From assembly GCA_000526575.1 (NCBI GenBank), contig JAGI01000002.1, forward strand, positions 620,001 to 684,000: a DNA stretch of 64,000 bases, read 5' to 3'. The DNA is from Clostridium sp. 12(A). GTDB taxonomy: Bacteria; Bacillota; Clostridia; Lachnospirales; Lachnospiraceae. Positions 8,516-17,788 of the stretch are shown in pieces; position 1 is the first letter of the stretch; every line of letters starts with the position of its first letter. The notes beneath the pieces were generated by a model, which did not search any database, was not told where the DNA came from, and saw only the letters and a list, made by a program, of their open reading frames with translations. The position numbers were made by a program, and so were the translations under genes.

Positions 8516-10585
8516 ATGGCGAACTGTTTAGTAATTGTGGAGTCACCGGCGAAAGTAAAAACAATAAAAAAGTTCTTGGGGACGAACTATGAAGTGGATG
8601 CATCCAACGGTCATGTAAGAGATCTCCCGAAAAGTCAGATGGGAATTGACGTTGAGAATGATTTTGATCCAAAATATATAACAATCAGAGGAAAAGGGGA
8701 TATTCTGGCAAAGCTCAGGAAGGAAGTAAAGAAGGCAGATAAGATTTATCTGGCGACTGACCCTGACCGTGAGGGAGAAGCGATTTCCTGGCATTTATTA
8801 AAGGCTTTAAAGCTTGATGAGCTGAAAGAAAAGCAGGTATTTCGAATCAGCTTTAATGAGATTACAAAGAATGCAGTAAAAGCCTCCTTAAAGACCCCAA
8901 GAGCCATTGATATGAATCTGGTGGATGCCCAGCAGGCCAGAAGAGTCCTTGACCGTATGGTTGGATATATGATAAGCCCCTTATTATGGGCAAAGGTTAA
9001 GAGAGGCTTAAGTGCCGGTCGTGTACAGTCCGTGGCACTGCGGCTCATCTGTGACCGGGAGGAAGAAATCAATGCATTTATTCCCGAAGAGTATTGGAAT
9101 CTGGATGCCCAGTTAAAGCAGGACGGAAGCAAGAAGATGCTGACTGCGAAATTTTACGGCGATAAGAGCGGAAAGCTTCCCATTCGTAATAAAAAGGAAT
9201 TGGATGTGATTCTTAAGGGACTTGAGAATCAGACCTATGAAGTGGAAGAGGTAAAGAATGGAGAAAGAGTTAAAAAAGCTCCCATTCCCTTTACAACCAG
9301 TACGCTTCAGCAGGAAGCTTCCAAGGTACTTAATTTTTCTACTCAAAAAACCATGCGTCTTGCACAGCAGCTTTATGAAGGTGTTGAGATAGCTGGTCAT
9401 GGAACCGTAGGTCTTATTACTTATCTTCGAACAGATTCTACCAGAATCGCAGAAGAAGCGGATACAGCAGCAAGAGAGTACATTGAAAAGCAGTATGGCA
9501 GCCAGTATGTGGCACAGGGAGAGCAGAGCAAGAAAACAAACGCAAAGATCCAGGATGCTCACGAGGCAATCCGTCCAACTGACATTGCACTTACACCAGT
9601 TATGGTAAAGGAATCGTTGCAGAGAGACTTGTTCCGGCTTTACCAGCTGATCTGGAAGCGCTTTGCGGCCAGCCGTATGCAGCCGGCTGTTTACCAGACA
9701 ACTTCTGTGAAAGTAGGAGCCGGAGAGTATTTGTTTACACTTTCTGCATCCAAGCTTTCTTTTGATGGATTCATGTCTGTGTATGTACAGGAAGATGATA
9801 AAGAGGATGCCAATGTCTTATTAGGGAATCTGGAAAAGGGAAGTATTTTAAAGCTTGAAAATCTTGAGCATGGACAGCATTTTACCCAGCCGCCTGCGCA
9901 TTTTACTGAGGCTTCTTTAGTAAAGGCAATGGAAGAACAGGGAATAGGCCGTCCAAGTACCTATGCACCTACCATCACCACAATCATTGCGAGACGGTAT
10001 GTGGCTAAGGAGAATAAGAATCTTTATGTAACAGAGTTAGGGGAAGTTGTTAATAGTATGATGAAGCAAAGTTTCCCCAGTATTGTAGATATTACATTCA
10101 CCGCGAATCTGGAATATCTCCTTGATAAAGTGGGAGATGGTTCGGTCCAGTGGAAGACGGTTGTAAAGAATTTTTATCCGGATTTAAAGGAAGCGGTAGA
10201 CAAAGCTCTTGTGGAGCTGGAATCTGTGACCATTGCAGATGAAGTGACAGAGGAAATTTGTGAGCTGTGCGGCCGTAATATGGTCATCAAATACGGTCCT
10301 CATGGTAAGTTCCTTGCCTGTCCTGGATTTCCGGAGTGTAAGAACACTAAGCCATATCTGGAGAAGGTTGGAGTTCCATGCCCTAAATGCGGTAAGGAAG
10401 TCGTAATCAAGAAGACGAAAAAAGGCAGAGTCTTCTATGGCTGTGAAGCCAATCCCGATTGTGATTTCATGTCATGGCAAAAACCTTCCACGCAGAAATG
10501 TCCAAAGTGTGGAGCTTACATGGTTGAAAAAGGAAATAAATTGCTTTGTTCCAATGAGCAGTGTGGATTTAGCACGGATAAATAG
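8516..10585 (+). CDS. topA: DNA topoisomerase I
   Basis: A 689-aa type IA topoisomerase that relaxes negative supercoils. It shows a TOPRIM domain (VESPAKVKTI at 9-18, TDPDREGEA at about 82), the active-site tyrosine Tyr303 in YLRTDSTR, and three C-terminal C4 zinc ribbons (starting near residues 580, 622 and 661). The start follows dprA by 14 bases, with GAGGAG in between, so the two are probably cotranscribed. The length is normal for Firmicutes TopA. Confidence 0.97.
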   Translation: MANCLVIVESPAKVKTIKKFLGTNYEVDASNGHVRDLPKSQMGIDVENDFDPKYITIRGKGDILAKLRKEVKKADKIYLATDPDREGEAISWHLLKALKLDELKEKQVFRISFNEITKNAVKASLKTPRAIDMNLVDAQQARRVLDRMVGYMISPLLWAKVKRGLSAGRVQSVALRLICDREEEINAFIPEEYWNLDAQLKQDGSKKMLTAKFYGDKSGKLPIRNKKELDVILKGLENQTYEVEEVKNGERVKKAPIPFTTSTLQQEASKVLNFSTQKTMRLAQQLYEGVEIAGHGTVGLITYLRTDSTRIAEEADTAAREYIEKQYGSQYVAQGEQSKKTNAKIQDAHEAIRPTDIALTPVMVKESLQRDLFRLYQLIWKRFAASRMQPAVYQTTSVKVGAGEYLFTLSASKLSFDGFMSVYVQEDDKEDANVLLGNLEKGSILKLENLEHGQHFTQPPAHFTEASLVKAMEEQGIGRPSTYAPTITTIIARRYVAKENKNLYVTELGEVVNSMMKQSFPSIVDITFTANLEYLLDKVGDGSVQWKTVVKNFYPDLKEAVDKALVELESVTIADEVTEEICELCGRNMVIKYGPHGKFLACPGFPECKNTKPYLEKVGVPCPKCGKEVVIKKTKKGRVFYGCEANPDCDFMSWQKPSTQKCPKCGAYMVEKGNKLLCSNEQCGFSTDK

Positions 10586-10631
10586 CAAAAATGGAAAATT
10601 ATTAAGAAAATCGAAAATCTTCAAAAAACTA

Positions 10632-10660
10632 TTGTTATTTGAGCATAATAATGTTAATAT
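10632..10660 (+). promoter_or_regulatory. Candidate promoter of codY
   Basis: TTGTTA (10632-10637), 17-bp spacer, TAATAT (10655-10660) in the AT-rich gap between topA and codY, about 60 bases before the codY start. Confidence 0.55.
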
Positions 10661-10718
10661 TTATACATTAGAGATATATTTTGGATTTTCACACAAATTC
10701 ATAAGGAGGTTTTCGGCT

Positions 10719-11534
10719 ATGAGCGTACAGTTGTTGGACAAAACTAGAAAAATTAACAAATTATTGCATAACAACAATTCGCATAAGGTAGTATTTAACG
10801 ATATCTGTGAAGTGCTGACCGAGATCCTGAATTCGAATATTCTTGTAATCAGCAAGAAGGGAAAGGTGCTTGGCGTAGGCCTGTCACCGGACATCGATGA
10901 GATTCAGGAACTGATTGCAGATCAGGTCGGCGGTTATGTAGATATTATGCTGAATGAGCGCCTTCTCAGCATTCTGTCAACAAAAGAAAATGTTAATTTG
11001 GAGACGCTGGGATTTACTGGCGATAATATTAGAAAATATCAGGCGATTATAACACCGATTGATATTGCAGGTGAAAGACTTGGAACTCTTTTCATTTACA
11101 AAAAGGATTCTCAGTATGACATTGATGATATCATTTTAAGTGAGTACGGCACTACGGTGGTAGGCCTTGAGATGATGCGGTCCGTCAATGAAGAAAATGC
11201 AGAAGAGACCAGAAAAGTACAGATTGTAAAATCTGCTATCAGTACATTATCCTTTTCTGAACTGGAAGCAATTACCCATATTTTTGAGGAATTGGATGGG
11301 AACGAAGGAATACTTGTTGCAAGTAAAATTGCTGACCGTGTAGGAATTACCCGTTCCGTTATCGTTAATGCCCTTCGCAAGTTTGAAAGTGCCGGCGTTA
11401 TTGAATCCAGATCATCTGGTATGAAGGGAACTTACATCAAAGTTTTAAATGACGTGGTTTTTGAAGAGCTAAGAGCGATTAAAGCAGGAACCGTTAAGAG
11501 TATGACAGAGCGCAGAGAATTAAAAGATTTATAA
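10719..11534 (+). CDS. codY: GTP- and branched-chain-amino-acid-sensing repressor CodY
   Basis: Global nutritional regulator of Firmicutes, here 271 aa. It has an N-terminal GAF-like ligand domain (residues 1-155) that senses isoleucine/valine, a linker helix, and a C-terminal winged helix (about residues 200-260; ADRVGITRSVIVNALRKFE is the recognition-helix region). The start at 10719 is set by AAGGAGG eight bases upstream; the frame continues further upstream only inside topA. A strong terminator follows. CodY classically represses peptide uptake genes, and an opp operon lies only 2.2 kb downstream, although I find no good CodY box there. Confidence 0.95.
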   Translation: MSVQLLDKTRKINKLLHNNNSHKVVFNDICEVLTEILNSNILVISKKGKVLGVGLSPDIDEIQELIADQVGGYVDIMLNERLLSILSTKENVNLETLGFTGDNIRKYQAIITPIDIAGERLGTLFIYKKDSQYDIDDIILSEYGTTVVGLEMMRSVNEENAEETRKVQIVKSAISTLSFSELEAITHIFEELDGNEGILVASKIADRVGITRSVIVNALRKFESAGVIESRSSGMKGTYIKVLNDVVFEELRAIKAGTVKSMTERRELKDL

Positions 11535-11542
11535 AAATATTT

Positions 11543-11580
11543 AGAAAAAAGGAGCGGACAAAAATCTGCTCTTTTTTTCT
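11543..11580 (+). terminator. Rho-independent terminator after codY
   Basis: An AGAAAAAAGGAGCGGA / TCTGCTCTTTTTTTCT stem (with wobble pairs) around a short A-loop, ending in a T7 run. Confidence 0.85.
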
Positions 11581-11630
11581 GAATTAGCCAGCACAGCTCT
11601 CTTTTTCAGGCGTTAAGTACAAAAAACTAC

Positions 11631-11659
11631 TTGCATCGTGTAGAAAATTATGCTATACT
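11631..11659 (+). promoter_or_regulatory. Promoter of rpsB
   Basis: TTGCAT (11631-11636), 17-bp spacer, TATACT (11654-11659), leaving a leader of about 100 bases before rpsB. Confidence 0.8.
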
Positions 11660-11665
11660 GGCTAA

Positions 11666-11766
11666 GCTTAATAAAAAACACGTCTGCGGATTTCTGTGGA
11701 AGGTGCCTGATAAGGGTCTCCCAGGGAGCATGAGAAACGGACGGAAGTAAAACCAATGGAGGTAAT
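11666..11766 (+). ncRNA. Structured rpsB 5' leader, candidate S2 autoregulatory element
   Basis: The leader can close a 6-bp stem, CGTCTG (11691-11696) with CGGACG (11738-11743), enclosing an inner TCTCCC/GGGAG-type hairpin (about 11717-11730). S2 autoregulates its mRNA in several bacteria. This leader is a candidate for the same job, but I cannot match it to a named RNA family. Confidence 0.4.
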
Positions 11767-11769
11767 AAC

Positions 11770-12510
11770 ATGAGCGTTATTTCAATGAAGCAGCTTTTAG
11801 AAGCTGGCGTACACTTTGGTCATCAGACCAGAAGATGGAACCCTAAGATGGCTCCTTACATTTACACAGAGAGAAATGGTATCTACATTATCGACTTACA
11901 GAAATCTGTAGTTAAAGTAGATGAAGCTTACAAAGCAATCTCTGATATTGCTAACGAAGGCGGTAAGATTCTTTTCGTTGGTACAAAGAAGCAGGCTCAG
12001 GATGCAATCAAATCTGAGGCAGAGCGTTGCGGAATGTACTTTGTTAACGAGAGATGGCTTGGCGGTATGCTGACAAACTTCAAGACAATTCAGTCCAGAG
12101 TTGCCAGATTAAAAGAAATTGAGACTATGTCTCAGGACGGTACATTTGAAGTACTTCCTAAGAAAGAAGTTATCGCTCTTAAGAAAGAGTGGGAGAAATT
12201 AGAGAAGAACTTAGGCGGAATCAAAGACATGAAGAAGATTCCGGATGCGATTTTTGTCGTTGATCCTAAGAAGGAAAGAATCTGCGTACAGGAAGCTCAT
12301 ACACTGGGTATTCCATTAATCGGTATCGCTGATACAAACTGTGATCCTGAGGAACTCGATTTCGTGATCCCAGGTAACGATGATGCGATCAGAGCTGTTA
12401 AGTTAATTGTGTCTAAGATGGCTGACGCAGTAATCGAAGCAAACCAGGGCGAGGCAGTAGCTGAGGAAGCAGAAGCGGCTCAGGATATGGAAGAGACTGT
12501 GGAAGCTTAA
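11770..12510 (+). CDS. rpsB: 30S ribosomal protein S2
   Basis: A 246-aa S2 protein of the small ribosomal subunit. The signature near the start ([22 protein letters not shown]) and the later VDPKKE...[13 protein letters not shown] region are fully typical. The C-terminus is an acidic alanine/glutamate tail of about 20 residues. It has an AATGGAGG ribosome site and its own promoter and leader. It is followed by a hairpin terminator, then tsf, the classic pairing. Confidence 0.98.
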   Translation: MSVISMKQLLEAGVHFGHQTRRWNPKMAPYIYTERNGIYIIDLQKSVVKVDEAYKAISDIANEGGKILFVGTKKQAQDAIKSEAERCGMYFVNERWLGGMLTNFKTIQSRVARLKEIETMSQDGTFEVLPKKEVIALKKEWEKLEKNLGGIKDMKKIPDAIFVVDPKKERICVQEAHTLGIPLIGIADTNCDPEELDFVIPGNDDAIRAVKLIVSKMADAVIEANQGEAVAEEAEAAQDMEETVEA

Positions 12511-12527
12511 TAATTCAGGCGATTGAA

Positions 12528-12567
12528 TGCTTCGACCTGCTTTGAGAAGCGGGTCGGAGCATTTTTT
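12528..12567 (+). terminator. Hairpin between rpsB and tsf
   Basis: TGCTTCGACCTGCTT pairs with AAGCGGGTCGGAGCA, followed by T6 (12562-12567). It should end or attenuate the rpsB transcript, giving less tsf than rpsB unless tsf has its own promoter in the AT-rich gap at 12570-12635. Confidence 0.85.
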
Positions 12568-12646
12568 ACTGGAAAAAAACCCAGTAATTTAATGTGGACT
12601 ATTAATCATGAAATGATATATTGATATATATATGGAGGGCGAATAA

Positions 12647-13570
12647 ATGGCAGCAATTACAGCTGGAATGGTAAAAGAATTAAGAGAGATGACCGGTGCA
12701 GGTATGATGGATTGCAAGAAGGCTCTTGCAGAAACTGATGGCAACATGGACAAGGCAGTTGAGTTCTTAAGAGAAAAAGGACTTGCAGCAGCTTCTAAGA
12801 AAGCTGGCAGAATTGCAGCAGAAGGTATCGTTGCTACGATTGTAAGTGAAGATGGAAAATCTGCAGCAATCGTTGAAGTAAACAGCGAGACAGACTTCGT
12901 TGCTAAGAATGCTCAGTTCCAGACATATGTTGCTGATGTTGCAGCACAGGCACTGGCTTCTGAATCCAAAGATATGGAAGCATTCCTTGCTGAAACATGG
13001 GCAAAAGATACTTCTTTAACAGTAGAGCAGATGTTATCCAGCCAGATCGCAGTTATCGGCGAGAACATGAACATCAGAAGATTTGAGAAAATCACAACGG
13101 ATGGCGTTGTTGTTGATTATATCCATGGCGGCGGAAGAATCGGCGTTTTAATCGAGGCAAGTGCAGAAGTTGTTAACGATACCGTAAAAGAAGCTTTAAA
13201 GAATATTGCAATGCAGATTGCAGCATTAACTCCAAAGTATGTTAGAAGAGATGAGATTTCACAGGAATTCATCGATCATGAAACTGAAATATTAAAAGTT
13301 CAGGCTAAGAATGAAAATCCAGACAAGCCAGACAGCATTATTGATAAGATGATTGTTGGACGTCTGAATAAAGAATTAAAAGAGTTCTGTCTGGTTGATC
13401 AGGCTTATGTAAAAGATGGAGATTTAACTGTTGCTAAATATTTAGAGCAGGTTTCTAAAGAAGTTGGCGGCAAGGTAGATGTGAAGAAGTTCGTACGTTT
13501 TGAAACTGGTGAGGGTCTTGAAAAGAAAGAAGACAATTTCGCTGAAGAAGTTGCGAGACAGATGCAGTAA
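12647..13570 (+). CDS. tsf: Translation elongation factor Ts
   Basis: A 307-aa nucleotide exchange factor for EF-Tu. It starts with the UBA-like domain (VKELREMTGAGMMDCKKAL) and continues with the conserved core (NSETDFVAKN). The start is preceded by GGAGGG. A palindromic terminator follows directly, so transcription is separated from the oppB gene next door. In most Firmicutes the next gene would be pyrH; here it comes 8 kb later. Confidence 0.98.
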   Translation: MAAITAGMVKELREMTGAGMMDCKKALAETDGNMDKAVEFLREKGLAAASKKAGRIAAEGIVATIVSEDGKSAAIVEVNSETDFVAKNAQFQTYVADVAAQALASESKDMEAFLAETWAKDTSLTVEQMLSSQIAVIGENMNIRRFEKITTDGVVVDYIHGGGRIGVLIEASAEVVNDTVKEALKNIAMQIAALTPKYVRRDEISQEFIDHETEILKVQAKNENPDKPDSIIDKMIVGRLNKELKEFCLVDQAYVKDGDLTVAKYLEQVSKEVGGKVDVKKFVRFETGEGLEKKEDNFAEEVARQMQ

Positions 13571-13591
13571 CCTTAACAGGATTCAGGGGGG

Positions 13592-13619
13592 AATCCCATG
13601 GGTATCCATGGGATTTTTC
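13592..13619 (+). terminator. Rho-independent terminator after tsf
   Basis: AATCCCATGG (13592-13601) and CCATGGGATT (13606-13615) form a perfect 10-bp stem with a GTAT loop and a T-run. Confidence 0.9.
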
Positions 13620-13698
13620 TATTAAAACAGTGTCCGTTTACCATTAACAAATGTTTCCATATTGTACGGACATCACAATACCAAAGGAGTTGACGAAA

Positions 13699-14616
13699 GT
13701 GGCTAAGTATATTATTAAGCGAATCGCTATGGCGATTGTAACAATCTTTGCAGTTGCAACGGTTACATTCTTTGTCATGAATATGGTCCCAGGCGGTCCC
13801 TTCATGTCTGAGAAAGCAATCAGCCCACAGGCTCAGGCCGCATTAAATGAAAAATATGGCCTTGATAAACCGTTAAGTGAACAGTATATCACCTATATGT
13901 CAGATCTTCTGCATGGAGATTTGGGATTAAGCGTAAAGCAGCGTGGACGTACTGTTAATATGATCATCGCAACAAAGTTCCCGGTATCTGCTAAAATTGG
14001 CGGTATGGCTATTCTGACCGCTGTTCTTATTGGTGTTCCTCTTGGAAGTATTGCAGCTTTTAAGCGTGGAACTCCTGTCGATAATGTAATCATTATATTC
14101 AGTACCTGCGGCATTGCCGTTCCTAGCTTCGTGGTTTGTACCGTTCTCATGTATGTACTAAGTTTAAAACTGGGGCTTTTGCCCACGTTTGGATTGACCT
14201 CGTGGAAAAACTATATCATGCCGGTAATGGCTCTGTCCTTTTATCCGTCATCCTATATTGCTCGCCTCATGCGTTCCTCCATGCTTGATGTCATGGGACA
14301 GGATTATATGAGAACTGCCCGTGCAAAAGGTCTTTCCCAGCTGGTCAGCATCTTTAAGCATGCACTTCGTAATGCGATTCTTCCGGTTGTTACATATTTA
14401 GGACCACTTTTGGCCTATACCGTAACAGGAAGTTTCATTGTTGAGAAAATATTTACCATCCCTGGCTTAGGATCTGAGTTTATTGGTTCGATTACTGGTC
14501 GTGATTATCCTCTTATTATGGGTACCACTATTTTCCTTGCTACTTTGATGGTTATCATGAACGTGCTGGTCGACGTTGCTTATAAATTCATTGACCCACG
14601 TATCAATCTGAAATAA
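13699..14616 (+). CDS. oppB: Oligopeptide ABC transporter permease OppB
   Basis: A 305-aa permease of the dipeptide/oligopeptide importer. The N-terminal membrane anchor (KYIIKRIAMAIVTIF) and the family pattern DLLHGDLGLS are typical. The EAA-type loop is DYMRTARAKGLS (about residues 195-206), with membrane segments at about 8-30, 95-120, 130-155, 168-190, 230-255 and 275-300. The GTG at 13699 is chosen, with AAAGGAG nine bases before it; an upstream ATG lacks a ribosome site. It is the first gene of oppBCDF. Confidence 0.92.
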   Translation: MAKYIIKRIAMAIVTIFAVATVTFFVMNMVPGGPFMSEKAISPQAQAALNEKYGLDKPLSEQYITYMSDLLHGDLGLSVKQRGRTVNMIIATKFPVSAKIGGMAILTAVLIGVPLGSIAAFKRGTPVDNVIIIFSTCGIAVPSFVVCTVLMYVLSLKLGLLPTFGLTSWKNYIMPVMALSFYPSSYIARLMRSSMLDVMGQDYMRTARAKGLSQLVSIFKHALRNAILPVVTYLGPLLAYTVTGSFIVEKIFTIPGLGSEFIGSITGRDYPLIMGTTIFLATLMVIMNVLVDVAYKFIDPRINLK

Positions 14617-14633
14617 GAGAAAGGAGAAAGAGG

Positions 14634-15674
14634 ATGCCAAAGAATAAAATGTCATTACAGCTTAATGTGGAAGACTTTCTCCCTGCAAGCGATGCGGAAA
14701 AAGAAAGCTTAACAGTCATGCGGAAAAGTGTCGGATTCTGGAAGGATGGAATCAGACGTTTAAAAAAGAATAAAATCGCTATGGTCAGTGTTTTTGTTAT
14801 TCTATTAGTATTTATCCTGTCATTTGCTGTACCACAGTTTTATCCATACAGCTATGAGCAGCAGATAAGGGGAAGTGAGAATCTTGCCCCTATGCAGTAT
14901 TCCCAGAAAGAATTACAGGCAATCGATGCAGGAGAAAGTGTATTCCCTCACATTTTGGGAACCGATAATCTTGGTAGAGATTATGCGGTCCGCGTTATGA
15001 TGGGGAGCCGTGTTTCTCTGATTGTAGGTTTGGTTGCTTCCTGTATTATCCTTTTGATTGGATCTCTTTACGGCTCCATCGCCGGTTTCTTTGGAGGCTG
15101 GGTGGATATGATTATGATGCGTATTGTTGATATGATTTATACAGTTCCAGATATATTAATCATTGTACTTCTATCGGTTGCCTTTGACCAACCCTTAAAG
15201 GCTTTGGCACAAAAACCGGGATTTCAGTGGATTCAGGTCATTGGTGTAAACTTAATCAGTATCTTTGTGGTTTTCGCACTTCTTTACTGGGTAGGTATGG
15301 CACGTATTGTAAGAAGCCAGATTCTTATTTTAAAGGAGCAGGAGTATGTAACGGCAGCAAGAGCTCTCGGAGCTTCCAGCGGTCATATCATTAAAAAGCA
15401 CCTTCTTACCAACTGTATCGGTACTTTGATCGTTACAACAACTCTGCAGATTCCGTCTTCTATTTTTACGGAAAGCTTTTTAAGCTTCCTTGGTCTTGGC
15501 GTTGCTGCGCCTATGCCATCTCTGGGAAGTCTTGCAAGTGCCGCTTTAAACGGTCTTCAGAGCTATCCTCACCGCTTATTTGCGCCAGCAATCATGATTT
15601 CAGTCATTATTTTAAGTTTCAATCTCTTAGGTGATGGCCTTCGTGATGCATTTGACCCGAAACTGAAAGATTAA
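14634..15674 (+). CDS. oppC: Oligopeptide ABC transporter permease OppC
   Basis: A 346-aa second permease. A long cytoplasmic N-terminus (about 45 residues) precedes the first membrane helix, as in OppC/DppC. The HILGTDNLGRDYAVRVMMGSR motif (about residues 102-122) and the EAA loop EYVTAARALGAS (about 238-249) are diagnostic. It lies 17 bases after oppB with AGAAAGGAG as ribosome site. Confidence 0.93.
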   Translation: MPKNKMSLQLNVEDFLPASDAEKESLTVMRKSVGFWKDGIRRLKKNKIAMVSVFVILLVFILSFAVPQFYPYSYEQQIRGSENLAPMQYSQKELQAIDAGESVFPHILGTDNLGRDYAVRVMMGSRVSLIVGLVASCIILLIGSLYGSIAGFFGGWVDMIMMRIVDMIYTVPDILIIVLLSVAFDQPLKALAQKPGFQWIQVIGVNLISIFVVFALLYWVGMARIVRSQILILKEQEYVTAARALGASSGHIIKKHLLTNCIGTLIVTTTLQIPSSIFTESFLSFLGLGVAAPMPSLGSLASAALNGLQSYPHRLFAPAIMISVIILSFNLLGDGLRDAFDPKLKD

Positions 15675-15689
15675 AGGAGGAGAGAACTG

Positions 15690-16700
15690 ATGAGTGAGTA
15701 TTTAGTTAATATTGAAAATGAACGTCTTTCTTTCTTTACTCCGGCAGGGGAAGTTAAGGCTTTAAATAATGTGTCCCTTCATTTACGTGAAGGAGAAGTT
15801 CTTGGCATCGTAGGTGAGTCAGGTTCTGGTAAATCTGTAACCGCATATAGCTTAATGGGACTTACTGCTTATCCAGGACGTCTGATTGGAGGATCTCTTC
15901 AGTTTAACGGTCATCAGATTGACCAGATGACAGAGAAGGAAATGAGAAAAATCAGAGGTAATGAGATCTCTATCATTTTCCAGGATCCGATGACCAGCTT
16001 AAATCCTGTATATACCATAGGAAATCAGATCTGTGAAGTAATTATGCTTCATACAGATAAGAATAAAACTCAGGCCAATGAACGTGCAAAGGAATTATTG
16101 ACTCTGGTTGGTATTAATGAACCGGAAAAACGTTTAAAGCAGTATCCACACGAATTATCCGGTGGTATGCGTCAGCGTGTTATGATTGCCATTGCCCTGG
16201 CCTGCGAACCAAAGCTTTTGATTGCAGATGAGCCGACAACTGCTCTTGACGTAACCATTCAGGCTCAGATTCTGGAACTTATGATGGAATTAAAAGAAAA
16301 GCTTGGTATGGCTATCATTATGATTACCCATGATCTTGGTGTGGTTGCTAATATGTGTGACCGTATTGCGGTTATGTATGCTGGAAAAGTAATAGAGTAT
16401 GGCGATGCCAACGATATTTTCTATAATCCGAGCCACGAATATACAAAAGGTTTGATTCGAAGCATTCCTAAGCTGACAGAAAAAGAGCACAGCAAGCTTG
16501 TACCTATTGAAGGAAGCCCTGTGGATATGTTAAATCCGCCAGCTGGCTGTCCTTTCGCGCCAAGATGCAGAGCTTGTATGAAGATCTGTCTGCGTGAGAT
16601 GCCGCCATATACGGATGTTTCAGATATACATTACAGTGCCTGCTGGCTTCTGCAGAAGCAGGAGTTTGAAAAACAACAGGCTCAGAAGGGAGATGCATGA
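15690..16700 (+). CDS. oppD: Oligopeptide ABC transporter ATPase OppD
   Basis: A 336-aa ATPase with Walker A GESGSGKS (about residues 41-48), ABC signature LSGGMRQR, Walker B LLIADEPT and the H-loop HDLG. The C-terminal oligopeptide/dipeptide extension contains the conserved CPFAPRC cysteine cluster, which in this family can bind an iron-sulfur cluster. Its end overlaps the oppF start by four bases (ATGA), showing translational coupling. Confidence 0.95.
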   Translation: MSEYLVNIENERLSFFTPAGEVKALNNVSLHLREGEVLGIVGESGSGKSVTAYSLMGLTAYPGRLIGGSLQFNGHQIDQMTEKEMRKIRGNEISIIFQDPMTSLNPVYTIGNQICEVIMLHTDKNKTQANERAKELLTLVGINEPEKRLKQYPHELSGGMRQRVMIAIALACEPKLLIADEPTTALDVTIQAQILELMMELKEKLGMAIIMITHDLGVVANMCDRIAVMYAGKVIEYGDANDIFYNPSHEYTKGLIRSIPKLTEKEHSKLVPIEGSPVDMLNPPAGCPFAPRCRACMKICLREMPPYTDVSDIHYSACWLLQKQEFEKQQAQKGDA

Positions 16701-17677
16701 TGGACAATAAGAATCTTGTAGAAGTTCAGAATTTACAGCAGTATTTCCCGGTTGCCGGTGGCAAAATGTTTGAGAAAAAAGTTGTAAAAGCTGTTGATAA
16801 CGTATCCTTTGGAATTAAAAAGGGAGAAACACTTGGACTTGTAGGTGAGTCTGGTTGTGGTAAGACCACCACTGGCCGTACCCTGCTTCGTCTTCATGAG
16901 CCAACATCCGGAAAGATTCTTTTTGACGGAAAGGACATAACAAAAGTAAATATGCTTCCTTACCGCCGGAAGATGCAGATCGTTTTCCAGGATCCTTATG
17001 CCAGTCTGGATCCCCGTATGACAGTTGGCGATATTATTGGTGAAGCCATTGATATTCATCGTCTGGCTGCCAATAAAAAAGACCGTCAGGAACAGATTAT
17101 CTCTGTTCTCTCTACCGTAGGCCTTAACTCAGAGCATGCGAACCGTTATCCTCACGAATTTTCCGGCGGACAGCGTCAGCGTGTTGGTATTGCAAGAGCC
17201 CTGGCAGTAGATCCTCAGTTTATCGTCTGTGATGAGCCGGTATCAGCTTTGGACGTTTCCATTCAGGCTCAGGTAGTAAACATGTTTGAGCAGCTTCAGG
17301 AGGAGCGTGGACTTACTTATTTATTCATTGCCCATGATCTTTCTATCGTTAAGCATATCTCTAACCGGATCGGCGTTATGTATCTTGGAAAGATGGTAGA
17401 GCTTGCGGACAGCTATGAGCTTACATTCCACAGCCTTCATCCGTATACAAAGAGCTTAATTTCTGCAATTCCTATTGCCGATCCTGAGCTCAGCAGAAAA
17501 TCCAATCGAATTGTATTGGAAGGAGATGTGCCAAGCCCTGTAAATCCTCCATCTGGATGTCGATTCAGAACACGCTGCCCTTATGCAGATGAACTTTGTG
17601 CGGCTCAGGAACCAGAGTGGAAAGAGGTTACATCCGGTCATTATGCGGCTTGTCATCATTTAGATAAAGTGAACTAA
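16697..17677 (+). CDS. oppF: Oligopeptide ABC transporter ATPase OppF
   Basis: A 326-aa partner ATPase with Walker A GESGCGKTT (about residues 48-56), signature FSGGQRQR, Walker B VCDEPVSALD and H-loop HDLS. The C-terminal extension has CRFRTRCPYADELC. OppD and OppF form a heterodimer that drives peptide import. The start could be the ATG at 16697 or the next codon at 16700; the overlap with oppD favours 16697. Confidence 0.94.
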   Translation: MMDNKNLVEVQNLQQYFPVAGGKMFEKKVVKAVDNVSFGIKKGETLGLVGESGCGKTTTGRTLLRLHEPTSGKILFDGKDITKVNMLPYRRKMQIVFQDPYASLDPRMTVGDIIGEAIDIHRLAANKKDRQEQIISVLSTVGLNSEHANRYPHEFSGGQRQRVGIARALAVDPQFIVCDEPVSALDVSIQAQVVNMFEQLQEERGLTYLFIAHDLSIVKHISNRIGVMYLGKMVELADSYELTFHSLHPYTKSLISAIPIADPELSRKSNRIVLEGDVPSPVNPPSGCRFRTRCPYADELCAAQEPEWKEVTSGHYAACHHLDKVN

Positions 17678-17684
17678 AAATTCA

Positions 17685-17713
17685 TTGCTATTTTCCCATA
17701 GTTATGATATGCT
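17685..17713 (+). promoter_or_regulatory. Promoter of the first oppA
   Basis: TTGCTA (17685-17690), 17-bp spacer, TATGCT (17708-17713). It gives oppA its own transcript, beginning about three bases before a long hairpin. Confidence 0.6.
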
Positions 17714-17722
17714 AGAACATAA

Positions 17723-17760
17723 ATCAGCGCAGTAGCCGAGTAAAGTGTTACTGCGCTGAT
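17723..17760 (+). other. Long 5'-UTR hairpin upstream of oppA
   Basis: ATCAGCGCAGTAGC (17723-17736) pairs over 14 positions (one G-U) with GTTACTGCGCTGAT (17747-17760). No T-run follows, so it is not a standard terminator. It would sit at the very 5' end of the transcript from 17685-17713 and ends 15 bases before the AGGAGG. Confidence 0.75.
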
Positions 17761-17788
17761 AATGAATACTTTTATAGGAGGAAAAACT

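Noticed and set aside
9113-9562. Minus-strand open frame of 149 codons inside topA
   Set aside because: Antisense shadow of the topA active-site region.
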